From contig JAKASN010000007.1 of NCBI GenBank assembly GCA_021819025.1, positions 1-14,232 on the forward strand: DNA of 14,232 nucleotides, in the 5' to 3' direction. The position numbers and the translations under genes were made by a program. The first letter of the stretch is position 1, and each line of letters starts with the position of its first letter. This document shows positions 1 to 7,291 of the stretch, piece after piece. This DNA is from Actinomycetes bacterium (GTDB taxonomy: Bacteria; Actinomycetota; Acidimicrobiia; Acidimicrobiales; Acidimicrobiaceae). Under the pieces are notes generated by a model. That model saw only the letters and a program-made list of their open reading frames with translations, was not told the DNA's origin and did no database searches.

Positions 1-1518
1 CCCGCGTCCGCGCTCCTCTCCGCAAACCACCACCCCGAGAGGTCCGTCACTGGACATCAAAGGGATCGCGGCGAGGCAAGCCAGCCCGAGTGATCCAGCG
101 ATTCCCTCGGGTCGCATTTCGGGTTGTGTGGCGAGTTCGGCCAAGAAGAAGGGGCCGGCGTCAATTGACTCGACGGTGTTTTTCCAAATCACTGACTCAG
201 AGACCAGCTCGCCGGTAAGTTTCGCTCGCAGAGCGTCGATCTGTGCCGATGGCGCTCCCACCGCGGCGATCTCGCTGATGCGCTCGGCCCGATCGACCAA
301 AAGAGTACAGGCGACATCCACTCCGAGGACTTGGCGGGTGGTGACAGCTACGGCTTTTGCCGCTGCGAGAATCGAGGTGGAGTGAACTCCGGCGCGGAAA
401 AGGTCGCCGAGGGCGGCGACGATTTCCATGCGCTCCTCGCGAATAGAAATCCGCTGGTTCCTCTCGATTACTCTGCCAAGTTGGGTCGCAGCCGCGGATG
501 CAAGTCGGATGTGAATAGGCCCGAAGGTGCGCGGTTGGGCGGCGTCTAGGAGGAGAACCCCGAGGATCTCCTGCTCGATGCCGGAGTGAATCGGCACCGC
601 CATCGCGGCGTTGGTGCAAAATTGTGTCGACCACCATCCCGCTATCAATGGGGAAGAGGCATCTTCGGCCACCATCGGCGAACCCGATCTCAGTACCGCC
701 TCTACTAGTGCCAGGGGTTCTTGGGGATGGCGAAACTTTTCCCACGCCTCGCTGTCGGTGCTGCCGTCGCTGAGCCTCGACATCTTTGGTACGAGGACTT
801 CGCCTTCGACGAGAAAGACGCTGGCTCGGCGCACCGAGAGTAGGTGAGCGAGGCCCTGGCACGCGCGAGCGAGAATCGGCCCGAGACGTTCGTGGGTGCT
901 CAACTCCGCGAGATCGAGAAACAATTCCGCTTGTGCCTGGGCACGATCGGCGCGAAACCACACCAGTGCAGCCGCCGCAGCCGTCAAGAGAGAGGGCATT
1001 TTGGCGTCGGGTTGCTCGGCGACAGCTGCGGCGGGTTCCACGGTAATTACCCCGACCATTCGGCCTCCGAGCACCAAGGGTGCGCACCATAGCGAATCAA
1101 TATTGAAGTCGGCGAACAACTCCGCGAGGCGACCCGTGGCGTGGTCGGCCGACATTCGCGTGCTTTGATGGTGGCTGAGCGCATCGCAGAGCGGCTTGAG
1201 CTCCGCGAGAGGGGTGTCGATCCAACGCGGGCCGATCTGGGCGGAGGTCGAGGTCGGTTCGGAGATTGAGGTGTCGGTGTATGGGGTAAGGGTATCGTTG
1301 GCGGCGTTGTAGTGCCAGATACTGATTCTGGAAGCCTTGAGGTGCTCTTTTATGGCGTTACAGGCGAGAGAGAGCTCGCGCACTCGGTCTTCGATAACTT
1401 CAGAATCTTCCCGGGGCACCGAAGTGCTCGCACCGCGTTCCATGACAAGTGAATCGGTCTCTTGGGGGCAGAACTTGAGCCGTCGCGCCTCCTCGGCCAT
1501 TCCCGCGAAGCAGCTCAT
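1..1518 (-). CDS. Multi-GAF-domain sensor protein, C-terminus beyond window
   Basis: The minus strand is open from an ATG at 1518 to the left edge: 506 codons with no stop, so the gene is partial. The visible part reads as three consecutive GAF domains at about residues 41-190, 200-355 and 365-506. Each shows the usual GAF core of a hydrophobic strand before a small loop and a GVI/GVL/GVV strand: LVLGGRMVGVITVE near 148-161, EILGVLLLD near 317-325 and GPLGVVVCGEE near 492-502. GAF domains bind small ligands or mediate dimerisation in signalling proteins. The output domain (kinase, phosphatase, cyclase or DNA-binding) would lie past residue 506, so the function cannot be given. There is no signal peptide or membrane segment, which suggests a cytoplasmic protein. 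An in-frame TAA lies a short way upstream of the start. A second ATG at 1500 is possible, but the one at 1518 has a GGAG 11 bases upstream. The strand assignment is firm; the GAF call rests on pattern reading. Confidence 0.8.
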   Translation of the reverse strand, partial: MSCFAGMAEEARRLKFCPQETDSLVMERGASTSVPREDSEVIEDRVRELSLACNAIKEHLKASRISIWHYNAANDTLTPYTDTSISEPTSTSAQIGPRWIDTPLAELKPLCDALSHHQSTRMSADHATGRLAELFADFNIDSLWCAPLVLGGRMVGVITVEPAAAVAEQPDAKMPSLLTAAAAALVWFRADRAQAQAELFLDLAELSTHERLGPILARACQGLAHLLSVRRASVFLVEGEVLVPKMSRLSDGSTDSEAWEKFRHPQEPLALVEAVLRSGSPMVAEDASSPLIAGWWSTQFCTNAAMAVPIHSGIEQEILGVLLLDAAQPRTFGPIHIRLASAAATQLGRVIERNQRISIREERMEIVAALGDLFRAGVHSTSILAAAKAVAVTTRQVLGVDVACTLLVDRAERISEIAAVGAPSAQIDALRAKLTGELVSESVIWKNTVESIDAGPFFLAELATQPEMRPEGIAGSLGLACLAAIPLMSSDGPLGVVVCGEERGRG

Positions 1519-2013
1519 ACTCGCGCATGCTCCGAAAACTTAGCTAGATCGGATTCGGCAATAGCGACGATCCCAACAAGCTCGCGAGCCCAGCAGGCAT
1601 GGCGAGATCGCATTGCGAAAGAAGAGAAGGCCCGGGATTTGGAAGTGGCACGCATGAGCGCCCAAAGAGGCATGACTGCGGGTTGGTCGGGGGGAAATCT
1701 CAGGTGAAGCTGGCGAATGAAGAGATGTGCCACCAACTTGGGGCTGAGAATTGTGCGCCGGTCAAGACCAGGGGTAGCTATCGCGCTGTGCCACCCGGGG
1801 ACGCTCTCTTGGCCAACGGGGTTTTGGTGAGACCCGATGCAAACCCCGGCTGCCTGCGCACAACGCCTCGATAGCTATCCCACCGGCAAGTGCTTGGCAC
1901 GTCCGTGGTGCCAGGCTCTCGCGTTTTGAGAATTGGCGACGGTGGCGTGTGATTTATTACAGCTGCACCTGGAGGGAAAATTGCGCGCCAAGCCCAGGGC
2001 GGCTGAGGCGAAC
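1519..2013. other. Gene-free stretch, no recognisable coding
   Basis: I see no convincing gene here. Short open frames exist on both strands, but none has a recognisable motif or a good ribosome binding site. A small stem-loop is possible at 1893-1915 (arms TGGCAC and GTGCCA, extendable by a G-T and a C-G pair). The word TAGCTATCG near 1776-1784 recurs inverted at about 1869-1877. Neither has a clear role. The right end borders the decayed small-protein gene, whose lost stop codon lets its last reading frame run into this stretch. Confidence 0.5.
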
Positions 2014-2335
2014 CCACATCTCGCCGAAGCTAAAGTCCCCGGAGGGGGTGTGCCCGGCGCCTCGGGAGTGGCGCCCGGCGGCGTGGTTGTGGTGTCGATG
2101 TGGACTTGTTCAGCCACGACTGCGTCTGGCGCGGCCAGAGCCGAGGTGACCGCTTTTGGTTGGGCCGCCTTGGAGCAGTTGTGCGTAGCAAGGCGAACCG
2201 AGGGTGCGCAGCGGCGCGTCACCCTGGCGCTTGGCCTGCGCGGAATCGAGTTTCGCTTGGCCCTGGGCCATCCCTTGTTGGGTTTTGGCTAGCCCAACCG
2301 CAGCCCGGGCCTGCCGCCCGATCGAAAAGTCCCAT
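2014..2335 (-). pseudogene. Decayed copy of the small helical-protein gene at 5278-5598
   Basis: Read on the minus strand from an ATG at 2335, this begins MGLFDRA and then matches the intact gene at 5278-5598 along its whole length, but only by changing frame. One shift lies after about codon 7. The middle frame then reads through KTQQGMAQGQAKLDSAQAKR. Near 2145-2165 there is one extra base relative to the intact copy, after which the text AVTSALAAPDAVVAEQ appears in another frame. One base is missing near 2036, after which GDFSFGEM appears. The intact gene's TGA stop is a TGG here (2014-2016). With three or more shifts and a lost stop, it is very unlikely to make the original protein. The similarity does not appear to extend upstream of the start codon. 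Confidence 0.85.
2165..2289 (-). repeat. Best-conserved core of the direct repeat, left copy
   Basis: This 125-base stretch aligns without gaps to 5429-5553 in the same orientation. By eye I count about a dozen mismatches. It is the clearest part of the duplication that places the ATPase/RloB pair between two direct repeats roughly 3.2 kb apart. Confidence 0.85.
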
Positions 2336-2921
2336 TTCCGACCTCTGGACGTCGGTGGGACGCCAGCGGCGGAGTGAGAACGTCAACGGTTACCGGGGAA
2401 GTGATTCGGTTCCTCGGGCTTGTCGCCGCCGCGGTTATCTGCTTTGTCTGCAGAAGACTCCAGCCCTCTGGAGGCGGATGCTCTGGACCGCTGCCCACAC
2501 TGGAAAGTTCGTCAATGATCCGTTTGGATCACGAGTGCGAACTGTTGATCCCTGTCTCGCGGTGAGTCGCTTTGCTTGGGGCAGCCTCGAATCACTGACT
2601 CGCCAGAATTTCGAGGGAGCCATCACCTTGTGGCGACTTTCCGGTCTCACTTGGGCACGAGATGCACGATACTGCGAGAGGATTTGGAACCGCTGGCGCA
2701 GCATGGGTCCCGCAAAGTTGACTCGGGCGACTGGGAGCCGCGAAAATCGCGTCTCCAGCACAGGGAGAGCCAACAACCCTCGCACCCATGCAGATGATCC
2801 CGACGCTAAGGGCGCATTACTCGCCATTCGAGTCTGCATTAATCGTGCATCAGATGGCGATTTTCGGAGAAAATTGACGCACAATTAGTTAAACGTGTAG
2901 AGTTGGCGCGAGGAGGGGCTA
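2336..2921. other. Gene-free stretch upstream of the ATPase/RloB pair
   Basis: Open frames on both strands here are long only because the DNA is G+C-rich. Their translations are rich in arginine, serine and proline and show no family motif. A plus-strand frame at 2374-2565 begins with a hydrophobic run (GLVAAAVICFVC) but has no good ribosome binding site and soon loses that character. The last 50 bases probably hold the promoter of the downstream ATPase gene. Confidence 0.5.
2874..2903 (+). promoter_or_regulatory. Possible sigma-70-type promoter of the ATPase/RloB pair
   Basis: TTGACG at 2874-2879 resembles a -35 box. It is followed after 18 bases by TAGAGT (2898-2903), a fair -10 match. The local sequence is A+T-rich compared with its surroundings and ends 18 bases before the ATG. 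This is inferred from the motif only. Confidence 0.35.
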
Positions 2922-4226
2922 ATGCTGCTGAGGTTCGAAGTTTCCAACCATCGATCGATTCTCGAAGCGGTCGAGCTTTCGATGATCGCCGTCGACGAGG
3001 AAAGACTTTCGACGCGGGGCTTCGAATCGCTCGCCGAGCGTGTCTTGACCATCGCAGGAGTCTACGGGCCGAATGCATCTGGGAAGTCCAACGTCCTTGA
3101 CGGCCTGGCGTGGCTATCTTCGGCTGTCGCGCAATCATTGCGCACCTGGAACGAATTCATCCCGCGCGAGCCGTTCAAGTTCGGCCTGGGACCGATGACG
3201 GGCTCCTCTTATGAGGCGGAAATGGTTATCCGGGGTGTGCGCTATGCCTATCGCTTGGAAGTCGACGACAGTGCCGTTATTTTTGAGGGCCTTTATAGCT
3301 ATCCGCAACGGCGAAGGAGAGCGCTGTTTGAGCGAAGGGGGCTAGAGATCGATTTCCGGCGAGGTTTAAGCGCTCTTTCTGGGACGCGGGAGCTACTCAC
3401 ACCCACCACCTTGGCGCTTTCGGCGGCGATGAAATTCGGCGTGCCCGGGGTTGACGACTTCGGGCGGAGCCTTGCTGGAATCCGAGTCATCGGATTGGGG
3501 CATGGTTCTGGGTGGCGTAGGCATACCTCCGCTGCAGCCGTTGGTCCTTTCGCGACGGCGCGCCTTTTCGATGAACGCCGTTACTCGAATCAGGCGTTCC
3601 TCTTTGACGATCCGGCGTTCGCCACCTCGAGCGATCGTGATACTGCCCTGGCTTTGCTTCGATTCGCCGACCTTGGGATTGACGATGTTAAGATCGTTCA
3701 AGACGCTGAAGATGCCGTTGGCGCTTTAGCACTCGCGCGGCGGGAACCAGGGCGCCGGCTCAGGCTTGTGCATCATGCGGCGGGACAGGAGTTGCCCTTT
3801 GACTTTGCCGAGGAGTCGGATGGGACCCAGATGTGGTTTAATCTCATCGGGCCGACACTTGGGGCGTTGCGCCGCGGGCGTGTTCTCCTGGTCGACGAGA
3901 TTGACGCCAGCCTCCATCCGCGCCTCTCGGCTCGCCTCTTGGAACTTTTCCAAGATCCTGAGACGAACCGCAATGGGGCCCAACTCATCTTTACCACTCA
4001 TGACACCAGCTTGCTCAATCACCTTAACCGTGACGAGGTGTGGTTGACAGAGAAGTCAGGCAGTGGCGCGACGACCTTGACTGCGTTGGCCGAATATGGC
4101 GGTGAAAAGGTGCGGCGCTCTCTCAACTTAGAGAAGGCCTATCTTCAGGGGAGATTTGGTGCGGTTCCTGAACTTGATCAGCATATCCTGCGTCGCGCCT
4201 TGGGTTTGGCGCCGGGCGACGAGTAA
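2922..4226 (+). CDS. RloA-like AAA/ABC-type ATPase of a two-gene defence-like pair
   Basis: This 434-residue cytoplasmic protein has an ABC/SMC-like ATPase fold, as in the AAA_15/AAA_21 families used by OLD, PARIS (AriA) and RloA proteins. The Walker A loop is GPNASGKS at 49-56. An ABC-type signature lies at about 297-305 (EESDGTQMW). Walker B is VLLVDEID at 321-328, with D325 and the catalytic E326. A D-loop-like SLHPRLS follows, and the switch histidine is H360 in FTTHDTS. The tail carries GRFGAVPEL near 410-418, a common ending in this family. The start has a strong GAGGAGG five to six bases upstream. Its stop shares one base with the RloB start, so the two are co-translated. ATPases of this group usually sense a trigger and control a partner nuclease or toxin; here the partner would be RloB. 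All nucleotide-binding motifs appear intact. The name RloA is by analogy (R-linked ORF beside type I restriction genes); no restriction gene is visible here. Confidence 0.85.
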   Translation: MLLRFEVSNHRSILEAVELSMIAVDEERLSTRGFESLAERVLTIAGVYGPNASGKSNVLDGLAWLSSAVAQSLRTWNEFIPREPFKFGLGPMTGSSYEAEMVIRGVRYAYRLEVDDSAVIFEGLYSYPQRRRRALFERRGLEIDFRRGLSALSGTRELLTPTTLALSAAMKFGVPGVDDFGRSLAGIRVIGLGHGSGWRRHTSAAAVGPFATARLFDERRYSNQAFLFDDPAFATSSDRDTALALLRFADLGIDDVKIVQDAEDAVGALALARREPGRRLRLVHHAAGQELPFDFAEESDGTQMWFNLIGPTLGALRRGRVLLVDEIDASLHPRLSARLLELFQDPETNRNGAQLIFTTHDTSLLNHLNRDEVWLTEKSGSGATTLTALAEYGGEKVRRSLNLEKAYLQGRFGAVPELDQHILRRALGLAPGDE

Positions 4227-4870
4227 TGCCTAGCGATCGCCGTATCACCAGATCGAGGTCGCTGAGACGCAAGGTTGCAACGCGTGATGTGAAAAAGACG
4301 CTACTGGTCTTTTGTGAAGGGGAGAAGACCGAGCCGGAGTACCTCAGGGCGTTAAGTCGCAAATCGTCCGTACGCGACCTAGCATGCGTTGATATCCGAT
4401 TTGAATCCGGACCCGGAGGTTCTGTTCCCCAGACCCTGGTGTCCAAGGCTGTAGAAGCCCGTGATAGGGCCGTGGACGAAGCGGATGAGATCGACGAGTT
4501 CTGGTGCGTTTTTGACGTCGAGTGGCCAAGGAACCACCCCAATCTCAAGAGCGTCATCCAACAAGCACGCGATAACCACATCAAGCTCGCGGTATCGAAT
4601 CCATGTTTTGAACTTTGGCTGATTCTTCATTTTCAAGATCAAGCTGCGTGGTTGGATACTGCCGATGCGCTGGTGGTTCGCAGAGACCTCGATGGGTCCA
4701 AAGGCAAGGGTATCGCCGTCGCAAAGTATATGCCCCATAGTGGTGAGGCAGCGCGGCGCGCTGCGGAACTCGACAAGCTTCACGAGAGGAACGGAACTTG
4801 CTTCCCCGACAACAACCCATCATCGGGGATGTACCGACTGATTCGCTCGGTTGAAGCGTTGGAATCCTGA
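4226..4870 (+). CDS. RloB-family protein, probable Toprim-like effector
   Basis: This is a 214-residue RloB-domain protein. Near the N-terminus, after a basic leader, a hydrophobic strand ends in CEGEKTEPEYL (30-40), the family's acidic EGE-K-TE motif. A second acidic site is FDVEW at 96-100. A conserved block SNPCFELWLILHF at 124-136 and a C-terminal NPSSGMYRLI near 197-206 complete the RloB pattern. The spacing of E31/E33 and D97 resembles a Toprim-type metal site, so nuclease activity is plausible but is inferred. The ATG overlaps the ATPase stop codon by one base (TAATG), showing tight coupling. In known ATPase plus Toprim pairs such as PARIS and OLD-like systems, the second protein is the effector released or activated by the ATPase. 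The length is normal and no motif is missing. Confidence 0.85.
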   Translation: MPSDRRITRSRSLRRKVATRDVKKTLLVFCEGEKTEPEYLRALSRKSSVRDLACVDIRFESGPGGSVPQTLVSKAVEARDRAVDEADEIDEFWCVFDVEWPRNHPNLKSVIQQARDNHIKLAVSNPCFELWLILHFQDQAAWLDTADALVVRRDLDGSKGKGIAVAKYMPHSGEAARRAAELDKLHERNGTCFPDNNPSSGMYRLIRSVEALES

Positions 4871-5277
4871 GGCCGCCAAATCTTTCGGGCTCGGAACTTG
4901 ACGAGCTGACTGGTCGCAAAGAGCCGCCCGATAACCCTGAAAACTCGGAGCTAGCGGCACTGGCTGCGGTCGACTTGGTCGCTCGACGGGTGAGGCCCGT
5001 TGCGAGGTGCCTTAATGGGTGCGGTGGCCTCTAATCTTGTCTTGCGGTTCCGAGCGTCGAAGGTATTGGCAAGCATCGCCATTGGTCTCGAAATTGCCGT
5101 GATGACTCCAGCCAGAGCCCCGGGTCTCTCGTTCCGGGTCCAAATAACGAAGTCCCCTGCTAACGAAGATTTGCGCCGCACCAACTACCAGTTGCCGTCG
5201 TGCCAGCAGCGACAAATTTTAACTCTGATAACCGATGGAGACTGATGGATATAGCTCTCCAAGAAGTGCGGGTCCAT
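4871..5277. other. Gene-free stretch between the RloB gene and the small helical-protein gene
   Basis: A 76-codon plus-strand frame starts at an ATG at 5015, with a GAGGTG a few bases before it, but its product matches nothing I recognise. A minus-strand frame over the same bases contains a piece (ERPGALAGVITAIS) that vaguely recalls an ACT domain but has no matching context. I see no clear terminator for either flanking gene, and nothing here is firm enough to call. Confidence 0.4.
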
Positions 5278-5598
5278 TCACATGTCGCCGAGGGTGAAGT
5301 CTCCTGGAGTCGGAGTGCCCGGCGCCTGCGGTGTGGCTCCGGGGGGCGCGGTCGCGGTGTCGATGGGGCCCTGTTCCCCAACGAATGCGTCGAGCGCCGC
5401 CAGAGCCGAGGTGACCGCATCGGCGGAGCCGCCTTGGCGAAGTTGAGCGTAGTAAGCGGAACCGAGGGTGCGCAGCAGCGCGTCACCCTGGCGCTTGGCT
5501 TGTGCGGAATCGAGTTTTGCTTGGCCCTGGGCCATCCCTTGTTGGGCTTTGGCTACCGCAACCTCGGCCTGGGCCTTGGCTCTGTCGAGAAATCCCAT
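5278..5598 (-). CDS. Small helical hypothetical protein (MGFLDRAK type)
   Basis: This 106-residue protein starts MGFLDRAKAQAEVAVAKAQQ. The first 40 residues are rich in Ala, Gln and Lys with no breakers, so they should form an amphipathic helix or coiled coil. A more ordinary helical part follows (about 40-73), then a proline/threonine-rich low-complexity tail ending GDFTLGDM. There is no signal peptide, membrane helix or cysteine. The ATG at 5598 is preferred over the adjacent GTG at 5601 because AGGAGG lies five bases before it. Similar short proteins with an MGFLD/MGLFD start and an Ala/Lys-rich helix are common in actinobacteria and have no known function. It follows the AIM24-family gene on the same strand after 180 bases, but has its own ribosome binding site. 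A frameshifted copy lies at 2014-2335. Confidence 0.8.
   Translation of the reverse strand: MGFLDRAKAQAEVAVAKAQQGMAQGQAKLDSAQAKRQGDALLRTLGSAYYAQLRQGGSADAVTSALAALDAFVGEQGPIDTATAPPGATPQAPGTPTPGDFTLGDM
5429..5553 (-). repeat. Best-conserved core of the direct repeat, right copy
   Basis: This is the counterpart of 2165-2289, in the same orientation and inside the intact small helical-protein gene. The pair could act as a substrate for homologous recombination, which would delete the ATPase and RloB genes lying between them. Confidence 0.85.
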
Positions 5599-5778
5599 CA
5601 CTTCCTCCTTGGTATGGTGTATTGCTATTTCTTGCCGGTGTCATCTTCTCCGGCCGGGCGCGCCCTCTTGCCGATTCGAAGCAACATATACCGGCTCGCT
5701 TGGGGACTGCTGGGCTCCAATGCAACTGCTTGGCTTGGCGAGGGGGGGATACCGCCGACCTTCGCAGCGCAGCGGTTT

Positions 5779-6561
5779 TTACAGAATCCCTCCCAACGGG
5801 CCCCGCTTCTCCTCACCAGATCCCGGGAGATAGGGATGCAGAGAGCGCGCCAATGCTTCAAGAGTAACAGATTGGATCAAGACCCGGCCGTCGCCTTCGA
5901 GGGTGGCGAGGTTGATGCCCTCGGCGCCGAAGGCCGCAGTCATCATGGTCTGCGCGTTTAGTCCTCCGACGCGCTCGATGCCATAGGAGAGACTGTCCTC
6001 GAATGCCACTACGCATCCGGTATGTACTTGAATCTTTCCTCCATACTTGGCAGGGTTCAACTCGGTAAGGCTCCCAGCTGCGGCTATGAGTAGGGTACCG
6101 ACACCGCTGAAGTGCTCAAGTACGAAGCCCTCGCCGCCGCGCAGCCCGGCGCGCAAACCAGTGAAAGCAATATCGAAGTCGACGCTCGATTCAGCCGCCA
6201 CAAAGGTGGCTTTCTCGGTGAGCCAGCCGCGGGTTCCATCGAGCTCGATGGCGCGTAGTTCGCCGGGTATTACCCCAGCGAAGGCGACGAGGCCGCTTCC
6301 GCCGGTGGGGGTGAAATACTGGAAGGCGAGGCTCTCACCCGCGAGCGCCCGCTTGGTCACGTCTAGGGCTTTCTGGAGCAGTCCCGCTGCGGCAGGCGCT
6401 GCCCCAGCTTGGTTGCCTATCGGACGAGTCAATCGCGTTTCGAGGCCAACGTTTATCGTCTTCCAGAGAAACCTTCCTGGCTCGCCATAGACGGTCTGGC
6501 CTTGCTGCAACTGGCAGATTGCCGTCTGTACCGTGGTGCCGACGAGTTTGTGTGTGATCAT
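5779..6561 (-). CDS. AIM24-family (DUF124 / TIGR00266-like) protein
   Basis: The protein has 260 residues and is rich in beta strands, with the repeated glycine turns of the AIM24 family (TRAP-like beta-sandwich fold). Useful landmarks are GQTVYGEPGRFLW near 21-33, GGEGFVLEHFSGVGTLLIAAAG near 142-163 and a late HTGCVVAFEDSLSYGIERV near 180-198. The ATG at 6561 is chosen because GAGGAGG lies five to six bases before it and the family usually starts close to this point; a longer frame upstream has no family similarity. Bacterial members are widespread and mostly uncharacterised; the yeast namesake is mitochondrial. No signal peptide is seen. A short glycine- and charge-rich tail ends in GGIL. 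The small helical-protein gene downstream on the same strand could be co-transcribed. I am confident of the family, but no function can be stated. Confidence 0.85.
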   Translation of the reverse strand: MITHKLVGTTVQTAICQLQQGQTVYGEPGRFLWKTINVGLETRLTRPIGNQAGAAPAAAGLLQKALDVTKRALAGESLAFQYFTPTGGSGLVAFAGVIPGELRAIELDGTRGWLTEKATFVAAESSVDFDIAFTGLRAGLRGGEGFVLEHFSGVGTLLIAAAGSLTELNPAKYGGKIQVHTGCVVAFEDSLSYGIERVGGLNAQTMMTAAFGAEGINLATLEGDGRVLIQSVTLEALARSLHPYLPGSGEEKRGPLGGIL

Positions 6562-7048
6562 GAGAGCCTCCTCGGCCGGTGTGAAGCTGCTAACTGCTAC
6601 TGCGGCCGGGCCACCACAAGACGATGCGCCAAGAGTTGGGGCAGCATATCGCATTTGCCAAGCGAGCCTCGGGCGTATCTGCCACGAGGATCGCTCGCGC
6701 GGTTGAGTGGATCGCTGCCGCAAGACGCGACTGGCACGGCTTCTTCATCAGAGTCCGCTGTTTCGCTAGCTCGAGTAGTGCAAATGGCGCTTACCCAGTG
6801 TTCCATAGCTGCGAGGTTAGATTGCGATCGGAGATCCTTACAGCGGGTATTCACCCTATTTTTTAGCTTCATCGGGCCGGGTGACTTTTCTTTGGCGGCG
6901 TTGCACGGTAGATGCCAGCTCGTGGTGATCTGTCCAAGCGAGTAGCCAAAAGGAGCCCCCGGTGGCGATATTGGTTCCAAGCTGTCACGGCTCGAGGAGA
7001 TTTAATTGGATTTTCGGCGAAGGCGATAACACTAATCGTTGAGGGTCC
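6562..7048. other. Gene-free stretch upstream of the AIM24-family gene
   Basis: No gene is supported. Frames on both strands give low-quality translations without motifs. The left end must contain the promoter of the AIM24-family gene, but I see no convincing -35/-10 pair. The right end lies just past the stop codon of the broken DUF2283-like gene. Confidence 0.45.
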
Positions 7049-7291
7049 TCAAATGACAAGCGGAGCGGCTTGAAGAAATCTTCGCAGCTCCTCCCCTAGG
7101 TGGTACTTGGTCGCCACTGCTGGGATTGGCGAGCCCTTGGCGAGACTGAGTACTTCGATTCCAACCGCGTTTCCGTGGTGATCGAGCTTTACAAAGCAGT
7201 TGTCACCATTTGATTCGGTCCGTGAAATTCACGTGTCCGAAAGCCTCAAGGAGGCGCTTTCAGTGTCGGCACTGTTATGGTAGCTTTGCAC
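7049..7291 (-). pseudogene. DUF2283-like gene with one in-frame stop codon
   Basis: From a GTG at 7291, with GAGGAG six bases before it, the minus strand reads 80 residues to a TGA at 7049-7051, interrupted once by a TGA at 7229-7231 (codon 21). The part after the interruption fits the DUF2283 pattern well: ISRTES-NGDNCFVKLDHHGNAVGIEVLS, matching the family's acidic residues followed by a VDLD-x-DGN-VGIEVL core, then a short helical tail (YHLGEELRRFL). The part before it, SLRLSDT, fits the family's LYIRLSD strand. The usual YDPEADAL start looks disturbed (YHNSADTES). DUF2283 proteins are about 70-80 residues and of unknown function. A CGA-to-TGA change would explain the stop. I call it a pseudogene; the downstream part lacks its own clear start. 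Confidence 0.65.

Noticed and set aside
197..1090. 297-codon minus-strand open frame
   Set aside because: Its translation is very rich in arginine and serine with no motif, and it lies in another frame over the tandem-GAF gene, which reads cleanly to the window edge.
1893..1915. Stem-loop as a transcription terminator
   Set aside because: There is no proper T-run and no gene known to end at this point on either strand.
2100..2888. 262-codon plus-strand open frame
   Set aside because: It runs antisense over the decayed small-protein gene and continues into a motif-free stretch; composition is arginine-rich and there is no ribosome binding site.
4951..5184. ACT-domain-like fragment on the minus strand (ERPGALAGVITAIS)
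   Set aside because: Only one short stretch resembles the family, with no matching strands before or after it.
5015..5245. Possible 76-residue plus-strand protein with a GAGGTG before its ATG
   Set aside because: The translation is not recognisable and composition is irregular; one plausible ribosome binding site is not enough.
5200..5961. 253-codon plus-strand open frame
   Set aside because: It is antisense to the small helical-protein gene and the end of the AIM24-family gene, both of which have strong ribosome binding sites and sensible translations.
7229..7231. In-frame TGA in the DUF2283-like gene as a selenocysteine codon
   Set aside because: The family has no conserved cysteine there, and I see no stem-loop evidence; a nonsense mutation is simpler.
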